This document shows, piece by piece, positions 56,314 to 64,000 of a stretch of DNA of 64,000 nt. The notes under the pieces were generated by a model that searched no databases, was not told the DNA's origin, and saw nothing but the letters and a program-made list of their open reading frames with translations. Source of the stretch: Fulvivirga marina. Lineage in GTDB: Bacteria; Bacteroidota; Bacteroidia; Cytophagales; Cyclobacteriaceae. The stretch is taken from positions 2,763 through 66,762 of the forward strand of contig NZ_JAEUGD010000066.1 of assembly GCF_016775155.1 (NCBI RefSeq). The letters run 5' to 3'. Position 1 is the stretch's first letter; each line of letters begins with the position of its first letter. Both the position numbers and the translations under genes were made by a program.

Positions 56314-56595
56314 ATGAAATTAAATGATGAATACCACAATATTTTAAGGTATACACGCAGGTTAAAAGTGAAGTCGTATGACCTTCGTTCCAAGCTCACG
56401 GCTTTAGTATTGTTTACTGAAGAATCAGAGAATTTGACGCAGGAGCAAAAGAATTGCATTCTTCAAATTTGCGAAACAATAGGAAAGAAAAATGATGAGC
56501 TCATTTATTCCGAAAAGCAACTGGAAGAGGTGCTCGACCAGCTGTTTCCGGACAGTACCAGGGCTCCATATATTCATTCCGCATTAGAAGGCTAG
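56314..56595 (+). CDS. Small helical protein, degenerate DHp-like
   Basis: 93 residues, all predicted helix with a loop around residue 40. The segment SYDLRSKLTALVLFTEES followed by EQKNCILQICETIGKKNDEL resembles the dimerisation helices of HisKA kinases (SHDLRxPLTxI ... helix 2 ending in L-I), but the phospho-acceptor His position is Tyr22 and the following Pro is Lys27. No ATPase domain follows. It may be a stand-alone four-helix bundle that competes with a kinase; it is divergent from one. This is a pattern match only. The ATG has a good A-rich leader. Confidence 0.6.
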   Translation: MKLNDEYHNILRYTRRLKVKSYDLRSKLTALVLFTEESENLTQEQKNCILQICETIGKKNDELIYSEKQLEEVLDQLFPDSTRAPYIHSALEG

Positions 56596-56846
56596 TGATA
56601 GCTTGTGTGTTTCATCAATATAAGCATACTAATAGCTAAGTGCCCTGGATTAAAATTCAGGGCATTTTTATTGATAGCCTCAGGATTAATATAAGGAAGA
56701 AGCGACATACCACTTAACCCAATATGGGGATGATATAAGTCATGTTTCGCATTGACCGTCGTTATTGTCCGAAACAAGTGTTAGTAACTAAATTTAACTC
56801 ATTCACTGTTTGGTTTGTTATTATTAAACAGACATTAAGGCTCAAT

Positions 56847-57785
56847 ATGGAATACAAAGACTATTATAAGATATTAGAAGTTGATAAAACTGCATCTGCA
56901 AATGATGTAAAAAAGGCTTATAGAAAACTGGCTGTTAAATATCATCCGGATAAAAACCCTGATAACAAGGTTGCTGAGGAAAAATTTAAAGAAATAGGCG
57001 AAGCTTATGAAGTTCTGAAAGATCCGGAAAAAAGAAAGAAGTATGACCAGCTCGGTAGTAACTGGAGGCATTTCCAGCAGTCCGGTGGGCATGATAGTGA
57101 CTTCGACTGGTCTAGGTATGCCTCAGGTCAGCAAGGCCAGGGCTACTCATATTACCAGGGTGACCCTAATGACATATTTGGAAACACAGACTTCTCAGAC
57201 TTCTTCGAAACCATTTTTGGTGGTAGTAGCAGGGCCACCGGTGGAAAAAGAAGACATAGAACTCCGGCAGGACAAGATTTGCATGCCGACCTTCATATCA
57301 GTCTGGAAGATGCATTTCATGGTGGTCCAAAAACATTCAGTATTAATAGTGAAAAGATAAGGATAAAACTTAAACCTGGTGTAAATGACGGTCAAACACT
57401 AAGGCTCAAGGGAAAAGGTGCTTCAATTGTCCCTAATGGTCCCCGAGGAGATCTCTACCTGAAAATAATTATTAACCCTCATCCATTGTATCAAAGAAAG
57501 GGTAATGATCTCTACCACGACCTTGCCGTTGACATTTATACTGCTATACTTGGTGGAAAAGCAACTGTACGGACTCTACATGGAGCAGTGAACATAACCA
57601 TACCTGCCGGAACTGCCAACGGTAAAGTTCTTCGAATAAAAAGTAAAGGTATGCCTACCGGAAAGACGTACGGGGATTTGTATTTGACCATCAATGTACA
57701 GATTCCTACTCAACTATCAGAGGAAGAACAAGACCTTTTCAAAAGGTTGCGTGACATGCAAAAGCAAGATACTTATGTAAGCTAA
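56847..57785 (+). CDS. CbpA-type J-domain co-chaperone
   Basis: 312 residues from ATG at 56847; the upstream in-frame extension is hydrophobic and poorly conserved-looking, so it is rejected as start. The J domain (~1-68) is classical ([17 protein letters not shown] motif in [11 protein letters not shown]). A Gly/Phe/Asp-rich linker follows (~70-130), then two DnaJ C-terminal beta domains (~145-300), without a zinc finger, which makes it CbpA/DnaJ type II. It works with DnaK in folding under stress. It is followed after 18 bp by a small hypothetical gene, where gammaproteobacteria have cbpM. Confidence 0.92.
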   Translation: MEYKDYYKILEVDKTASANDVKKAYRKLAVKYHPDKNPDNKVAEEKFKEIGEAYEVLKDPEKRKKYDQLGSNWRHFQQSGGHDSDFDWSRYASGQQGQGYSYYQGDPNDIFGNTDFSDFFETIFGGSSRATGGKRRHRTPAGQDLHADLHISLEDAFHGGPKTFSINSEKIRIKLKPGVNDGQTLRLKGKGASIVPNGPRGDLYLKIIINPHPLYQRKGNDLYHDLAVDIYTAILGGKATVRTLHGAVNITIPAGTANGKVLRIKSKGMPTGKTYGDLYLTINVQIPTQLSEEEQDLFKRLRDMQKQDTYVS

Positions 57786-57803
57786 AACAAACCCGTTAAA
57801 ATC

Positions 57804-58178
57804 ATGGAAATATCAATCACATCATTAGAGAGAGTACCAACTGAAAGTGCTGTTTTGCTACGTTTTCTGGAAGCATTGAATGATCATGAATTAAGATACT
57901 ATGCTCAGGACTGGATGAAGTCTATTGGTTATGAAAATGTAGATGAGCTTAATAGTGCTATTTCGCCACTGATTGATGCTATGAACAGCGTGCATATGAG
58001 CACCTCTGAAAATATTAAACCGGTGTACATATGTAATAAAGGGAATGTCTATAGAGACTGGAAACTGTCACGTCTTGGGCTGACTTACCTTGCTTTAAAC
58101 TCACCACACAAAACAAAGAAAATCAGTCAGTTACAACTTAAAATCTTATCAAAATATTTTAATAGTGAAGTACACTGA
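57804..58178 (+). CDS. Small hypothetical protein downstream of the J-protein gene
   Basis: 124 residues, no export signal. Helical with two notable segments: ESAVLLRFLEALNDHELRYY at the start and a MSTSENIKPVYICNKGNVY beta turn followed by WKLSRLGLTYLALN. I do not recognise it. Its 18-bp spacing to the J-protein gene suggests co-transcription. In E. coli cbpA is followed by its modulator cbpM; this protein does not look like the MerR-type CbpM, but a modulator role is a fair hypothesis. The Usp gene starts ~50 bp further on. Confidence 0.65.
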   Translation: MEISITSLERVPTESAVLLRFLEALNDHELRYYAQDWMKSIGYENVDELNSAISPLIDAMNSVHMSTSENIKPVYICNKGNVYRDWKLSRLGLTYLALNSPHKTKKISQLQLKILSKYFNSEVH

Positions 58179-58226
58179 TGCACTCTAAAAAATAAATAGC
58201 TAAAACTGATTAACCCCTTAAAAGTT

Positions 58227-59057
58227 ATGCTCAAAATATTAATGCCAATTGACTTTTCTGAAAGCTCATTGAATGCCATGTCTTATGCAGCTCAAATGAC
58301 CAAGGCCTTTCATGCCAAACTTATATTAATGCATGTTGTGGAACCAGTCGGTGGTGATGCCACCATGTTTGTGGATGACCATATCATTACGGAAGAAACG
58401 TCGGAGGCCAAAAAGAAATTAGAGAATCTTACCAATGAGCTTGATGATATCAACACTCCTTATATTGAAACATTAGTTTGCGTTGGTTTCCCTGTAGACA
58501 AAATATTGGCCACGGCAAAAGAACAGCAGGTTTCGCTAATAGTTATGGGTACAACCGGTACAACCAACAAGTTTGAGGATATTTTAGGCAGCAACACCTA
58601 TAAAGTAGTAAAGAACACTAAATGTGCAGTGGTAACGATCCCCCTGGAATCAAAAAAATTCAATATCAAAAAAATTGCTTTGGCAGTGGATCTTCACAAA
58701 AAGGAAAACATCCACCTTCTCACTATTTTGAGACACTTTTTAAGGCATTTCAAAGCGCAAATCTTTTTTCTACACGTTTCAAAAGGTGAACACCCATCGC
58801 TGGCAGATGATGCTCATTCTGACGCTGTATTATGGCTTGCTGAAAAATTCAGAGAGTTTGAGCATAGTTTTGTAAACGTATCGTCTGAAAATGTTGCCGA
58901 AAGCATTAATGAGTACGCTTATCAGAATGACATCGATATGCTGGCCTTAAGCCCTGAAAGTCACAATATTTTTGGGCAGTTGTTTAAAGGGAGCACCACC
59001 CGAAATCTAGTACTACATAGCCATGTACCTCTATTAACCCTACCAGCCGATTACTGA
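58227..59057 (+). CDS. Tandem-domain universal stress protein (second copy)
   Basis: 276 residues with two UspA domains. Domain 1 (~1-145) begins MLKILMPIDFSESSLNAMSY and has MGTTGTTNKFEDILGSNTYKVV, a good ATP-site motif. Domain 2 (~150-276) begins FNIKKIALAVDLHKKENIHL but has LSPESHNIFGQLFKGSTTRN, in which the first glycines of the motif are missing, so only domain 1 is expected to bind ATP. It is distantly related to the Usp at 45.1-46.0 kb. It lies downstream of the J-protein and hypothetical genes on the same strand, so probably in the same stress transcript. Confidence 0.92.
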   Translation: MLKILMPIDFSESSLNAMSYAAQMTKAFHAKLILMHVVEPVGGDATMFVDDHIITEETSEAKKKLENLTNELDDINTPYIETLVCVGFPVDKILATAKEQQVSLIVMGTTGTTNKFEDILGSNTYKVVKNTKCAVVTIPLESKKFNIKKIALAVDLHKKENIHLLTILRHFLRHFKAQIFFLHVSKGEHPSLADDAHSDAVLWLAEKFREFEHSFVNVSSENVAESINEYAYQNDIDMLALSPESHNIFGQLFKGSTTRNLVLHSHVPLLTLPADY

Positions 59058-59198
59058 CGAATTTTATACATACTACATATACAATTGCTTTTCAAGCATA
59101 TGCCCTTTATTTGTGTTCCTTTATCAGATCACTTAGAGTTCTGGAAACTTGTTGATAAAGCTTTCAAAATAACATACCAGGTGACCTGGTTACCTAGG

Positions 59199-59606
59199 TC
59201 AAAACACAACAGGCCAAAGTATGACATCAACCCTCCGGTTCATGATACGGCCGTTATGTGATGTATTAGTATAAAGTGGATTAGAAAGACCAAAATCCCG
59301 AATTTTGATCATCTCCCGAGGCACGTCTATTTCCATTAATTTCTCAATAACAGCCATACTGCGCATTCTGGATAACCAAAGATTATATTCGCGCCCCCCA
59401 ATATTATCGGTATGACTAAAGATGATCACTTCATAATTCTCCAACCGTTCCACTCTCTGAATGAACTCCTGCAACTTTTCTACCTGTAAATCATCAATAT
59501 AGTATCTTCCACCATCAAAATAAATACTCATCTTTATGAGTGAGTCCTGAGGTAGTACCTCGAAACAGGAGAAGATCAGGATGAGAAGTACAAGAAGCCT
59601 TTTCAT
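59199..59606 (-). CDS. Small OmpA-like domain protein
   Basis: 135 residues. Signal peptide MKRLLVLLILIFSCFEVLP (cleaved near residue 20), then one OmpA C-terminal-like domain (~28-130): IYFDGGRYYIDDLQVEKLQE, IFSHTDNIGGREYNLWLSRMR with the diagnostic HTDxxGxxxYNxxLSxxR core, and NRRVDVILWP. This fold binds peptidoglycan. With no beta-barrel attached it is a short stand-alone OmpA-like protein, probably periplasmic. A single gene between the Usp and peptidase genes. Confidence 0.85.
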   Translation of the reverse strand: MKRLLVLLILIFSCFEVLPQDSLIKMSIYFDGGRYYIDDLQVEKLQEFIQRVERLENYEVIIFSHTDNIGGREYNLWLSRMRSMAVIEKLMEIDVPREMIKIRDFGLSNPLYTNTSHNGRIMNRRVDVILWPVVF

Positions 59607-59692
59607 ATTGATGCGGTTATCCTTACAACATAGTTAACGACATGAAAACCATCATGGTTTATCTATGGATGGATTTACTCCTTTTTCTTAAA

Positions 59693-59733
59693 TAAAAAAT
59701 CCATTCATCTTCCATCGATGGAAAATGAATGGA
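59693..59733 (-). terminator. Rho-independent terminator
   Basis: TCCATTCAT (59700-59708) pairs with ATGAATGGA (59725-59733), extended inward by CTTCCAT/ATGGAAA, and on the minus strand is followed by TTTTTTA. It lies 28 bp past the stop of the S9 peptidase gene. Confidence 0.92.
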
Positions 59734-59760
59734 CTTTATCTTAAGTCTCAGGCTTAATGC

Positions 59761-61968
59761 CTATTTTAAATACTGATTCAGGTAATTAACATATTGTGAG
59801 TATAGCAAGACGTAACTTACACCATCATAAGCCACGCCATGAGCACCAGGAGGATAGATTCTAAGATCGGCATCCTTTCCATAGTCAATAAGCGCTTTTA
59901 CCAATTGCATCGTATTTTGCATATGAACATTTTCGTCCATCGCAGAGTGTGCTATAAACATCTTCCCTTGTAGGTTACCGGCAGCCGTGGTAGAGGCGCT
60001 TCTTTTATAGCCACCTTCATTATCCGCCAACAGGTCCATATAGCGCTCAGCGTAAATACTATCGTATAAACGCCAGTCGGTAACAGGTGCCCCTACTAGA
60101 GATACCTTAAACACATTAGGGTGATTTAGCATGGTGTAACTTGACATATACCCTCCATAGCTATGTCCTCTTATGGCCATCCTTTCCCCATCAACCCAAG
60201 GCTGGGAGGCCAGATATTTGGCTGTTTCAACAAAATCTTTGCTTTCGATCTCACCCAGGTTCCGATATACAACTTTCTCAAATGAACTACCATAACCTCC
60301 AGAACCTCGGTTATTAACACTAGCAATCACATACCCTTCCTGAGCCAGGTATTGCTCCCAGCCATTAGAAGCAAACTCATTGTATACAGACTGAGCTCCT
60401 GGGCCTCCATAGATATTCAATACCAGTGGGTATTGTTTATTTGGATCAAAATCTTTTGGTTTAATTACATAGCCATCAAGCTTTTGCCCATCAGACGTAG
60501 TAAAGCTGATGAGTTCTTTAGGCGCATAGAAGTTGTCAGAAGTAAATGCTTTAACCTCATCATTACTTTCAAACTTTTTGAGCATTTTCCCCTTGATAGA
60601 TAATAATTCTACCTGTAATGGTGTATTTGAATTAGAGTAAGAATCAATGTAATACTTACCATTTGGAGCAACGTTGAGGTGATGACGTCCCAGAGCTGTA
60701 GTCAGTTTCTTTTTATTTTTACCATTAAAGTCAATAGCATATAGATGTCTCTCAAGTGGAGATGCCTCTGTACTGGTATAATATATTACGTCACCTCTGG
60801 AATCAACTGCCTCAAAACGGGTTACTTCCCATTCACCTTGTGTAACCTGATTAAGCACCTTGCCTTTGTAATCATATCGGTAAATATGGCTCCACCCATC
60901 TCTGTCTGATATCCAAAGGAACTCTTCTTTATCTTCAGGAAAGAAAAAAAGATGCATAATACCTGCGAAAAAATCAAATACATCTACCCATACCTCAGAT
61001 TCTTCTTCCATAATCAACTTTCCCACACCAGTATCAGCATCATTAAAGAAGAGCTTAAGGTGGTTTTGTTTTCTATTCAGGTGTACTATAGCTAGCGTAC
61101 CTGGCTTCGAAGTCCAGTAAAGCCTGGGAATGTATCCTCCATCAAGCTTCACATCCATCCATTGGTTACTCTTTTTAGCTATATTGATCACCCCTATCCG
61201 TACTGAAGGGTTAGTGTCTCCAACCTTTGGGTAGGGAACATTAACATACTCAGCATGCTGCCCTGAATAGTCAGTCATCTGAAAAATGGGTACTTCTCTT
61301 TCATCCGACTGCCAAAAGGCAATATACTTGCTATCAGGTGACCATATCCATGCCTGTGCAAGTCCAAATTCCTCCTCATAGGCCCAACCAAAGCGCCCGT
61401 TGTAGAAATAGTCTTCTGCATCAAAGGTAAGTTGTGACTCTTTTTGTGAGGCAAAGTCAAAAATATAGAGATTTCCTCCCCTCTCATACCCCACTTTGGT
61501 ACCATCTGGAGATATCTCTGCAGTCTGTGCATCCTTGGCTACTAGTTTAAGTGATTTGTCCTCTAGGGAATAGAAATAAAAATCAGAAATACCCGATCTT
61601 CTCCAAACCGGTCTAAAATTAGTTTGAAACAGAATGTACTTTGAGTCCTTTGACCACTGAAATGAAGTATACTCAAAGTCTTTCTCCTGTCCTGGGAATT
61701 TTACCCCTTCCGCCTTGAAGACAAGCTCATCGCTCTGCGTTTTAGGGTTAAAAGATCTTATTTCAGGTACTTCCGCCTCACTGGCTATATATGAAAAACG
61801 ATCTCCACCATCTATCCAGTTGACGCTGCGAGGTCCAGCGTCTCCAGACAGGGTTCTTCCTGCATATATAGCCTCCTTCAGATTTTTATACTCTTTCTTA
61901 TCTTGTGCAGAGCTTAAGCCGTAACACATGAAAAAGATAAGTAGTATACATAACTTTCGGTTTATCAT
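59761..61968 (-). CDS. Secreted dipeptidyl-peptidase IV-type S9 peptidase
   Basis: 735 residues, signal peptide ending GLSSAQ (~22). The N-terminal eight-bladed propeller (~40-480) includes RFGWAYEEEFGLAQAWIWSP, where the EE pair binds the substrate N-terminus in DPP-IV. The C-terminal alpha/beta-hydrolase (~490-735) has Ser ~602 in GHSYGGYMSSY, Asp ~677 in AHSAMDENVHMQNT and His ~711 in PPGAHGVAYDG. It cleaves X-Pro (or related) dipeptides from peptide N-termini in the periplasm. No neighbours suggest a dedicated pathway. Confidence 0.95.
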   Translation of the reverse strand: MINRKLCILLIFFMCYGLSSAQDKKEYKNLKEAIYAGRTLSGDAGPRSVNWIDGGDRFSYIASEAEVPEIRSFNPKTQSDELVFKAEGVKFPGQEKDFEYTSFQWSKDSKYILFQTNFRPVWRRSGISDFYFYSLEDKSLKLVAKDAQTAEISPDGTKVGYERGGNLYIFDFASQKESQLTFDAEDYFYNGRFGWAYEEEFGLAQAWIWSPDSKYIAFWQSDEREVPIFQMTDYSGQHAEYVNVPYPKVGDTNPSVRIGVINIAKKSNQWMDVKLDGGYIPRLYWTSKPGTLAIVHLNRKQNHLKLFFNDADTGVGKLIMEEESEVWVDVFDFFAGIMHLFFFPEDKEEFLWISDRDGWSHIYRYDYKGKVLNQVTQGEWEVTRFEAVDSRGDVIYYTSTEASPLERHLYAIDFNGKNKKKLTTALGRHHLNVAPNGKYYIDSYSNSNTPLQVELLSIKGKMLKKFESNDEVKAFTSDNFYAPKELISFTTSDGQKLDGYVIKPKDFDPNKQYPLVLNIYGGPGAQSVYNEFASNGWEQYLAQEGYVIASVNNRGSGGYGSSFEKVVYRNLGEIESKDFVETAKYLASQPWVDGERMAIRGHSYGGYMSSYTMLNHPNVFKVSLVGAPVTDWRLYDSIYAERYMDLLADNEGGYKRSASTTAAGNLQGKMFIAHSAMDENVHMQNTMQLVKALIDYGKDADLRIYPPGAHGVAYDGVSYVLLYSQYVNYLNQYLK

Positions 61969-62030
61969 AACTATTATAAAGTTTAGAATTTAGAACCCTT
62001 AAAAGTAATACTTTTTCGGCCCCCTCAGAA

Positions 62031-62073
62031 ACAAAAAAGGGAGAGTAGCAATTACCACTCTCCCTTTTTTGTT
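62031..62073. terminator. Terminator, symmetric, after the processing protease gene
   Basis: GGGAGAGT (62039-62046) pairs with ACTCTCCC (62057-62064); on either side lie runs of six A or six T, so it would work in both directions. It sits just past the stop of the Prc-type gene (minus) and before the S9 gene promoter. Confidence 0.93.
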
Positions 62074-62091
62074 TAATTTTACTTACAATTT

Positions 62092-64000
62092 TTACCCTAT
62101 GTCGGAAATCATTTGTGTCAAAATGATAACCCCTTCTTTTAGGTATTGATCTTCTATATTAATTTCATCAGAACTGCCTTCCCCTTCCTTCTGTATTTGA
62201 GCCCCTGACAAGCTTACACGTTTTGCTTCACGCTTTTCTGCTTCATCAATCTCTTTTCTTCTTTTCTCTTCATTTAACGAGATTTGCGTTTTAGAGAGAT
62301 TGAGTTTGAGTTCTTTGGTATCCTCTACCAACGCTTTTAATTCAGCACTGGTTTCAAGTCTCTTGGCGTATTCATCATTCAGTTTAAGTACCAACTGTGG
62401 TGATACTTCCTGGGTCATATTAAAAGTTGTGCTGTTGATCTGATCCCAAGGTAGAGCACTTTTGCTTGCGCTTTCTCCAAACTCTTCAGCATCAAAGGCA
62501 GAAGGAAGGTTAACATCAGGACTTACCCCTAAGTGCTGTGTGCTGCTACCTGTAACCCTGTAAAATTTCTGAAGTGTTAATTTCAACTGACCTACCTTTT
62601 CGCCCTCCGGCACCTGCAAATATCTCCCCAAGTCTATTACACTTTGAACAGTCCCTTTTCCAAAAGTTGGTTCTCCTATCACCACCCCCCTATGGTAATC
62701 CTGAATAGCTGCAGCAAAAATCTCGGAAGCAGAAGCACTAAATCTATTGATCATAACTGCCATCGGTCCATTATATATAATCTCAGGATCTTCATCTTCA
62801 CCAACTTCCACTTTATTGGTAGAAGTTCTCACCTGAACCACAGGACCATTTTTTATAAACAATCCGGTCAAGTCTATAGCTTCAGCCAGCGATCCCCCTC
62901 CATTGTTTCTAAGATCCATCATCAGGCCATCAATACCCTTCTTTTCCAACTCTTCAACCAACCTTTTAACATCTCGGGTTGTACTGGTGTAATTTGGATC
63001 TCCTTGTTGATAGGCATCAAAATCCATATAAAAGCTCGGAAGTGTAATCACCCCGATCTTATATTCCTTACCATTCTTCATCAGAGGAATCACATCGGCC
63101 TTCGCCTGCATATCCTCAAGCTTAATTTTATCGCGTACAAGTGTGATCACCTGAGAGGGACCATTTACGCCGGTTTCGGCTGGTAATATTTCTAATCTTA
63201 CTGTAGTACCTTTAGGCCCTTTGATGAGCTGCACCACATCATCTATTCTCCAACCTATAACATCAACGATCTCTCCATCTTCACCCTGTGCAACACCTGT
63301 AATGCGATCATTCTCATGCAACAGATTACTTTTTTCGGCAGGCCCTCCGGGTAATATCTGTACTACTTTAGTAAAATCAGCCTCGGTTTGCAACCTGGCA
63401 CCTATACCTTCCAAAGAAAGGCTCATGTTTTGTTTGAAGCGGTCAGAAGTTCTAGGTGAAAAATAATTAGTATGCGGATCAAACGCCTCAGCCACGGCAT
63501 TCATAAACACCTCAAAGACATCTTCCGAACGGTGCTGTTGAGCTGCCTTACTAAATCGCTCATAACGCTTCTTAATAGTTTCCTTTATACCTTCCTTGTC
63601 TTTTCCATTAAGTTTCAATGATAAAGTCTGACTCTTCACCATTTTCCTCCATAGATCATCAAGCTCCTTTTCTGATGTAGCCCATTCTCCCTTTGAGCGA
63701 TCAGTATTATAATACTCATCTACCGAATAATCAAAGTCCATATTGATCATACTGTCTAATACAAAAGTCATACGGTTATCAAAACGCTCCTTAAACACAT
63801 TGTAGATTTCATAGGCGGGATTGACGTTGCCTCCTTCCAGATAATCATCAATCTTAGTTCTGTATTTCTCAAATTTTTCAATATCAGATTTTAGAAAATA
63901 CGACTTGTTGTTATCCAGTGTCTCAATATAATCAGTGAGTATAATTGATGACAGGGAATCGTTGAGCTTTATTTTTTTGTAATGATAGGTATCGAGAATT
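62092..64000 (-). CDS. prc: Tail-specific protease Prc-type (S41), 5' end beyond the window
   Basis: 636 codons visible. The frame stays open to the right edge (about 67 codons upstream of the GTG at 63798, a run matching the Prc N-terminal domain: ILDTYHYKKIKLNDSLSSI), so the start lies outside. Domains: a helical N-terminal domain, a PDZ domain (~SLSLEGIGARLQTEADFT), the S41 serine-lysine protease domain with Ser in FSASASEIFAAAIQDY and Lys in TFGKGTVQSV, and a C-terminal helical DUF3340-like domain rich in Lys/Glu. It degrades or trims periplasmic proteins with non-polar tails. The catalytic pair is intact. Confidence 0.95.
   Translation of the reverse strand, partial: ILDTYHYKKIKLNDSLSSIILTDYIETLDNNKSYFLKSDIEKFEKYRTKIDDYLEGGNVNPAYEIYNVFKERFDNRMTFVLDSMINMDFDYSVDEYYNTDRSKGEWATSEKELDDLWRKMVKSQTLSLKLNGKDKEGIKETIKKRYERFSKAAQQHRSEDVFEVFMNAVAEAFDPHTNYFSPRTSDRFKQNMSLSLEGIGARLQTEADFTKVVQILPGGPAEKSNLLHENDRITGVAQGEDGEIVDVIGWRIDDVVQLIKGPKGTTVRLEILPAETGVNGPSQVITLVRDKIKLEDMQAKADVIPLMKNGKEYKIGVITLPSFYMDFDAYQQGDPNYTSTTRDVKRLVEELEKKGIDGLMMDLRNNGGGSLAEAIDLTGLFIKNGPVVQVRTSTNKVEVGEDEDPEIIYNGPMAVMINRFSASASEIFAAAIQDYHRGVVIGEPTFGKGTVQSVIDLGRYLQVPEGEKVGQLKLTLQKFYRVTGSSTQHLGVSPDVNLPSAFDAEEFGESASKSALPWDQINSTTFNMTQEVSPQLVLKLNDEYAKRLETSAELKALVEDTKELKLNLSKTQISLNEEKRRKEIDEAEKREAKRVSLSGAQIQKEGEGSSDEINIEDQYLKEGVIILTQMISDIG

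Noticed and set aside
56742-56846. 35-residue N-terminal extension of the J-protein
   Set aside because: The J domain begins normally at the ATG 56847. The extension is hydrophobic and would put a membrane segment in front of a cytoplasmic co-chaperone.
1-64000. CRISPR arrays, prophage, transposons, rRNA operons
   Set aside because: No regularly spaced direct repeats, phage structural genes, transposases or rRNA-like sequence were seen on reading through both strands.

Overview
This 64 kb stretch looks like chromosome of a member of the Bacteroidota, most likely the Cytophagales (Fulvivirga- or Marivirga-like; the genus is a guess). The evidence is the gene families present: secreted proteins with C-terminal type IX secretion (T9SS) sorting domains, a TonB receptor with an N-terminal carboxypeptidase-regulatory-like domain, a periplasmic-propeller sensor kinase, LytS/LytTR regulators, an M1 peptidase fused to an ABC permease, and a GH57/GT/debranching trio. 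Starts generally have A-rich leaders rather than strong Shine-Dalgarno sites. No phage, transposase, CRISPR array, rRNA or tRNA gene was found.

Layout. 1-1.2 kb: a 5'-truncated T9SS cargo gene preceded by hairpin-rich non-coding DNA. 1.4-20.8 kb, all on the minus strand: rhodanese lipoprotein, large propeller sensor kinase, gyrA with a TPR gene behind it, envelope genes (outer-membrane barrel, helical periplasmic protein, TPR lipoprotein, LpoB-like lipoprotein, TonB receptor), rpe, a T9SS subtilase and a lipoprotein. 21-25.2 kb, plus strand: a DUF1571/LysM protein, then a 690-bp intergenic region with two tandem short-ORF-plus-terminator units, then two paralogous TPR genes and rtcB. 25.2-31.1 kb, minus: secreted endonuclease I, fatty-acid-hydroxylase-type membrane enzyme, membrane-bound LytTR regulator, esterase-TPR protein. 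31.3-37.9 kb: an ABC ATPase with its permease-M1 peptidase partner, divergent from a LytS/LytTR two-component system that is the likely regulator. 37.9-43.7 kb: thiolase, a VLRF1-type release-factor homologue, an outer-membrane barrel, a small membrane protein and adenine deaminase.

44.6-59.1 kb reads as a stress and carbon-storage neighbourhood: DUF892 ferritin-like protein, two tandem-domain universal stress proteins, alpha-glucan debranching enzyme, glycosyltransferase and GH57 amylase in one operon, CorA, a DUF6340-like lipoprotein, a Cys-rich four-helix copper-binding-type protein, a histidine kinase with an ethylene-receptor-like copper-binding membrane domain, and a CbpA-type J-protein. 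59.2-64 kb: OmpA-domain protein, DPP-IV-type S9 peptidase, and a Prc-type processing protease that runs off the right edge.

The best candidates for something undescribed are (i) the duplicated small-ORF/terminator units in front of the TPR-TPR-rtcB genes, with operator-like repeats upstream; (ii) the ethylene-receptor-like sensor kinase beside a Cys-rich copper-type protein; and (iii) the bacterial VLRF1 protein. All functional statements come from reading motifs by eye; no database search was run.
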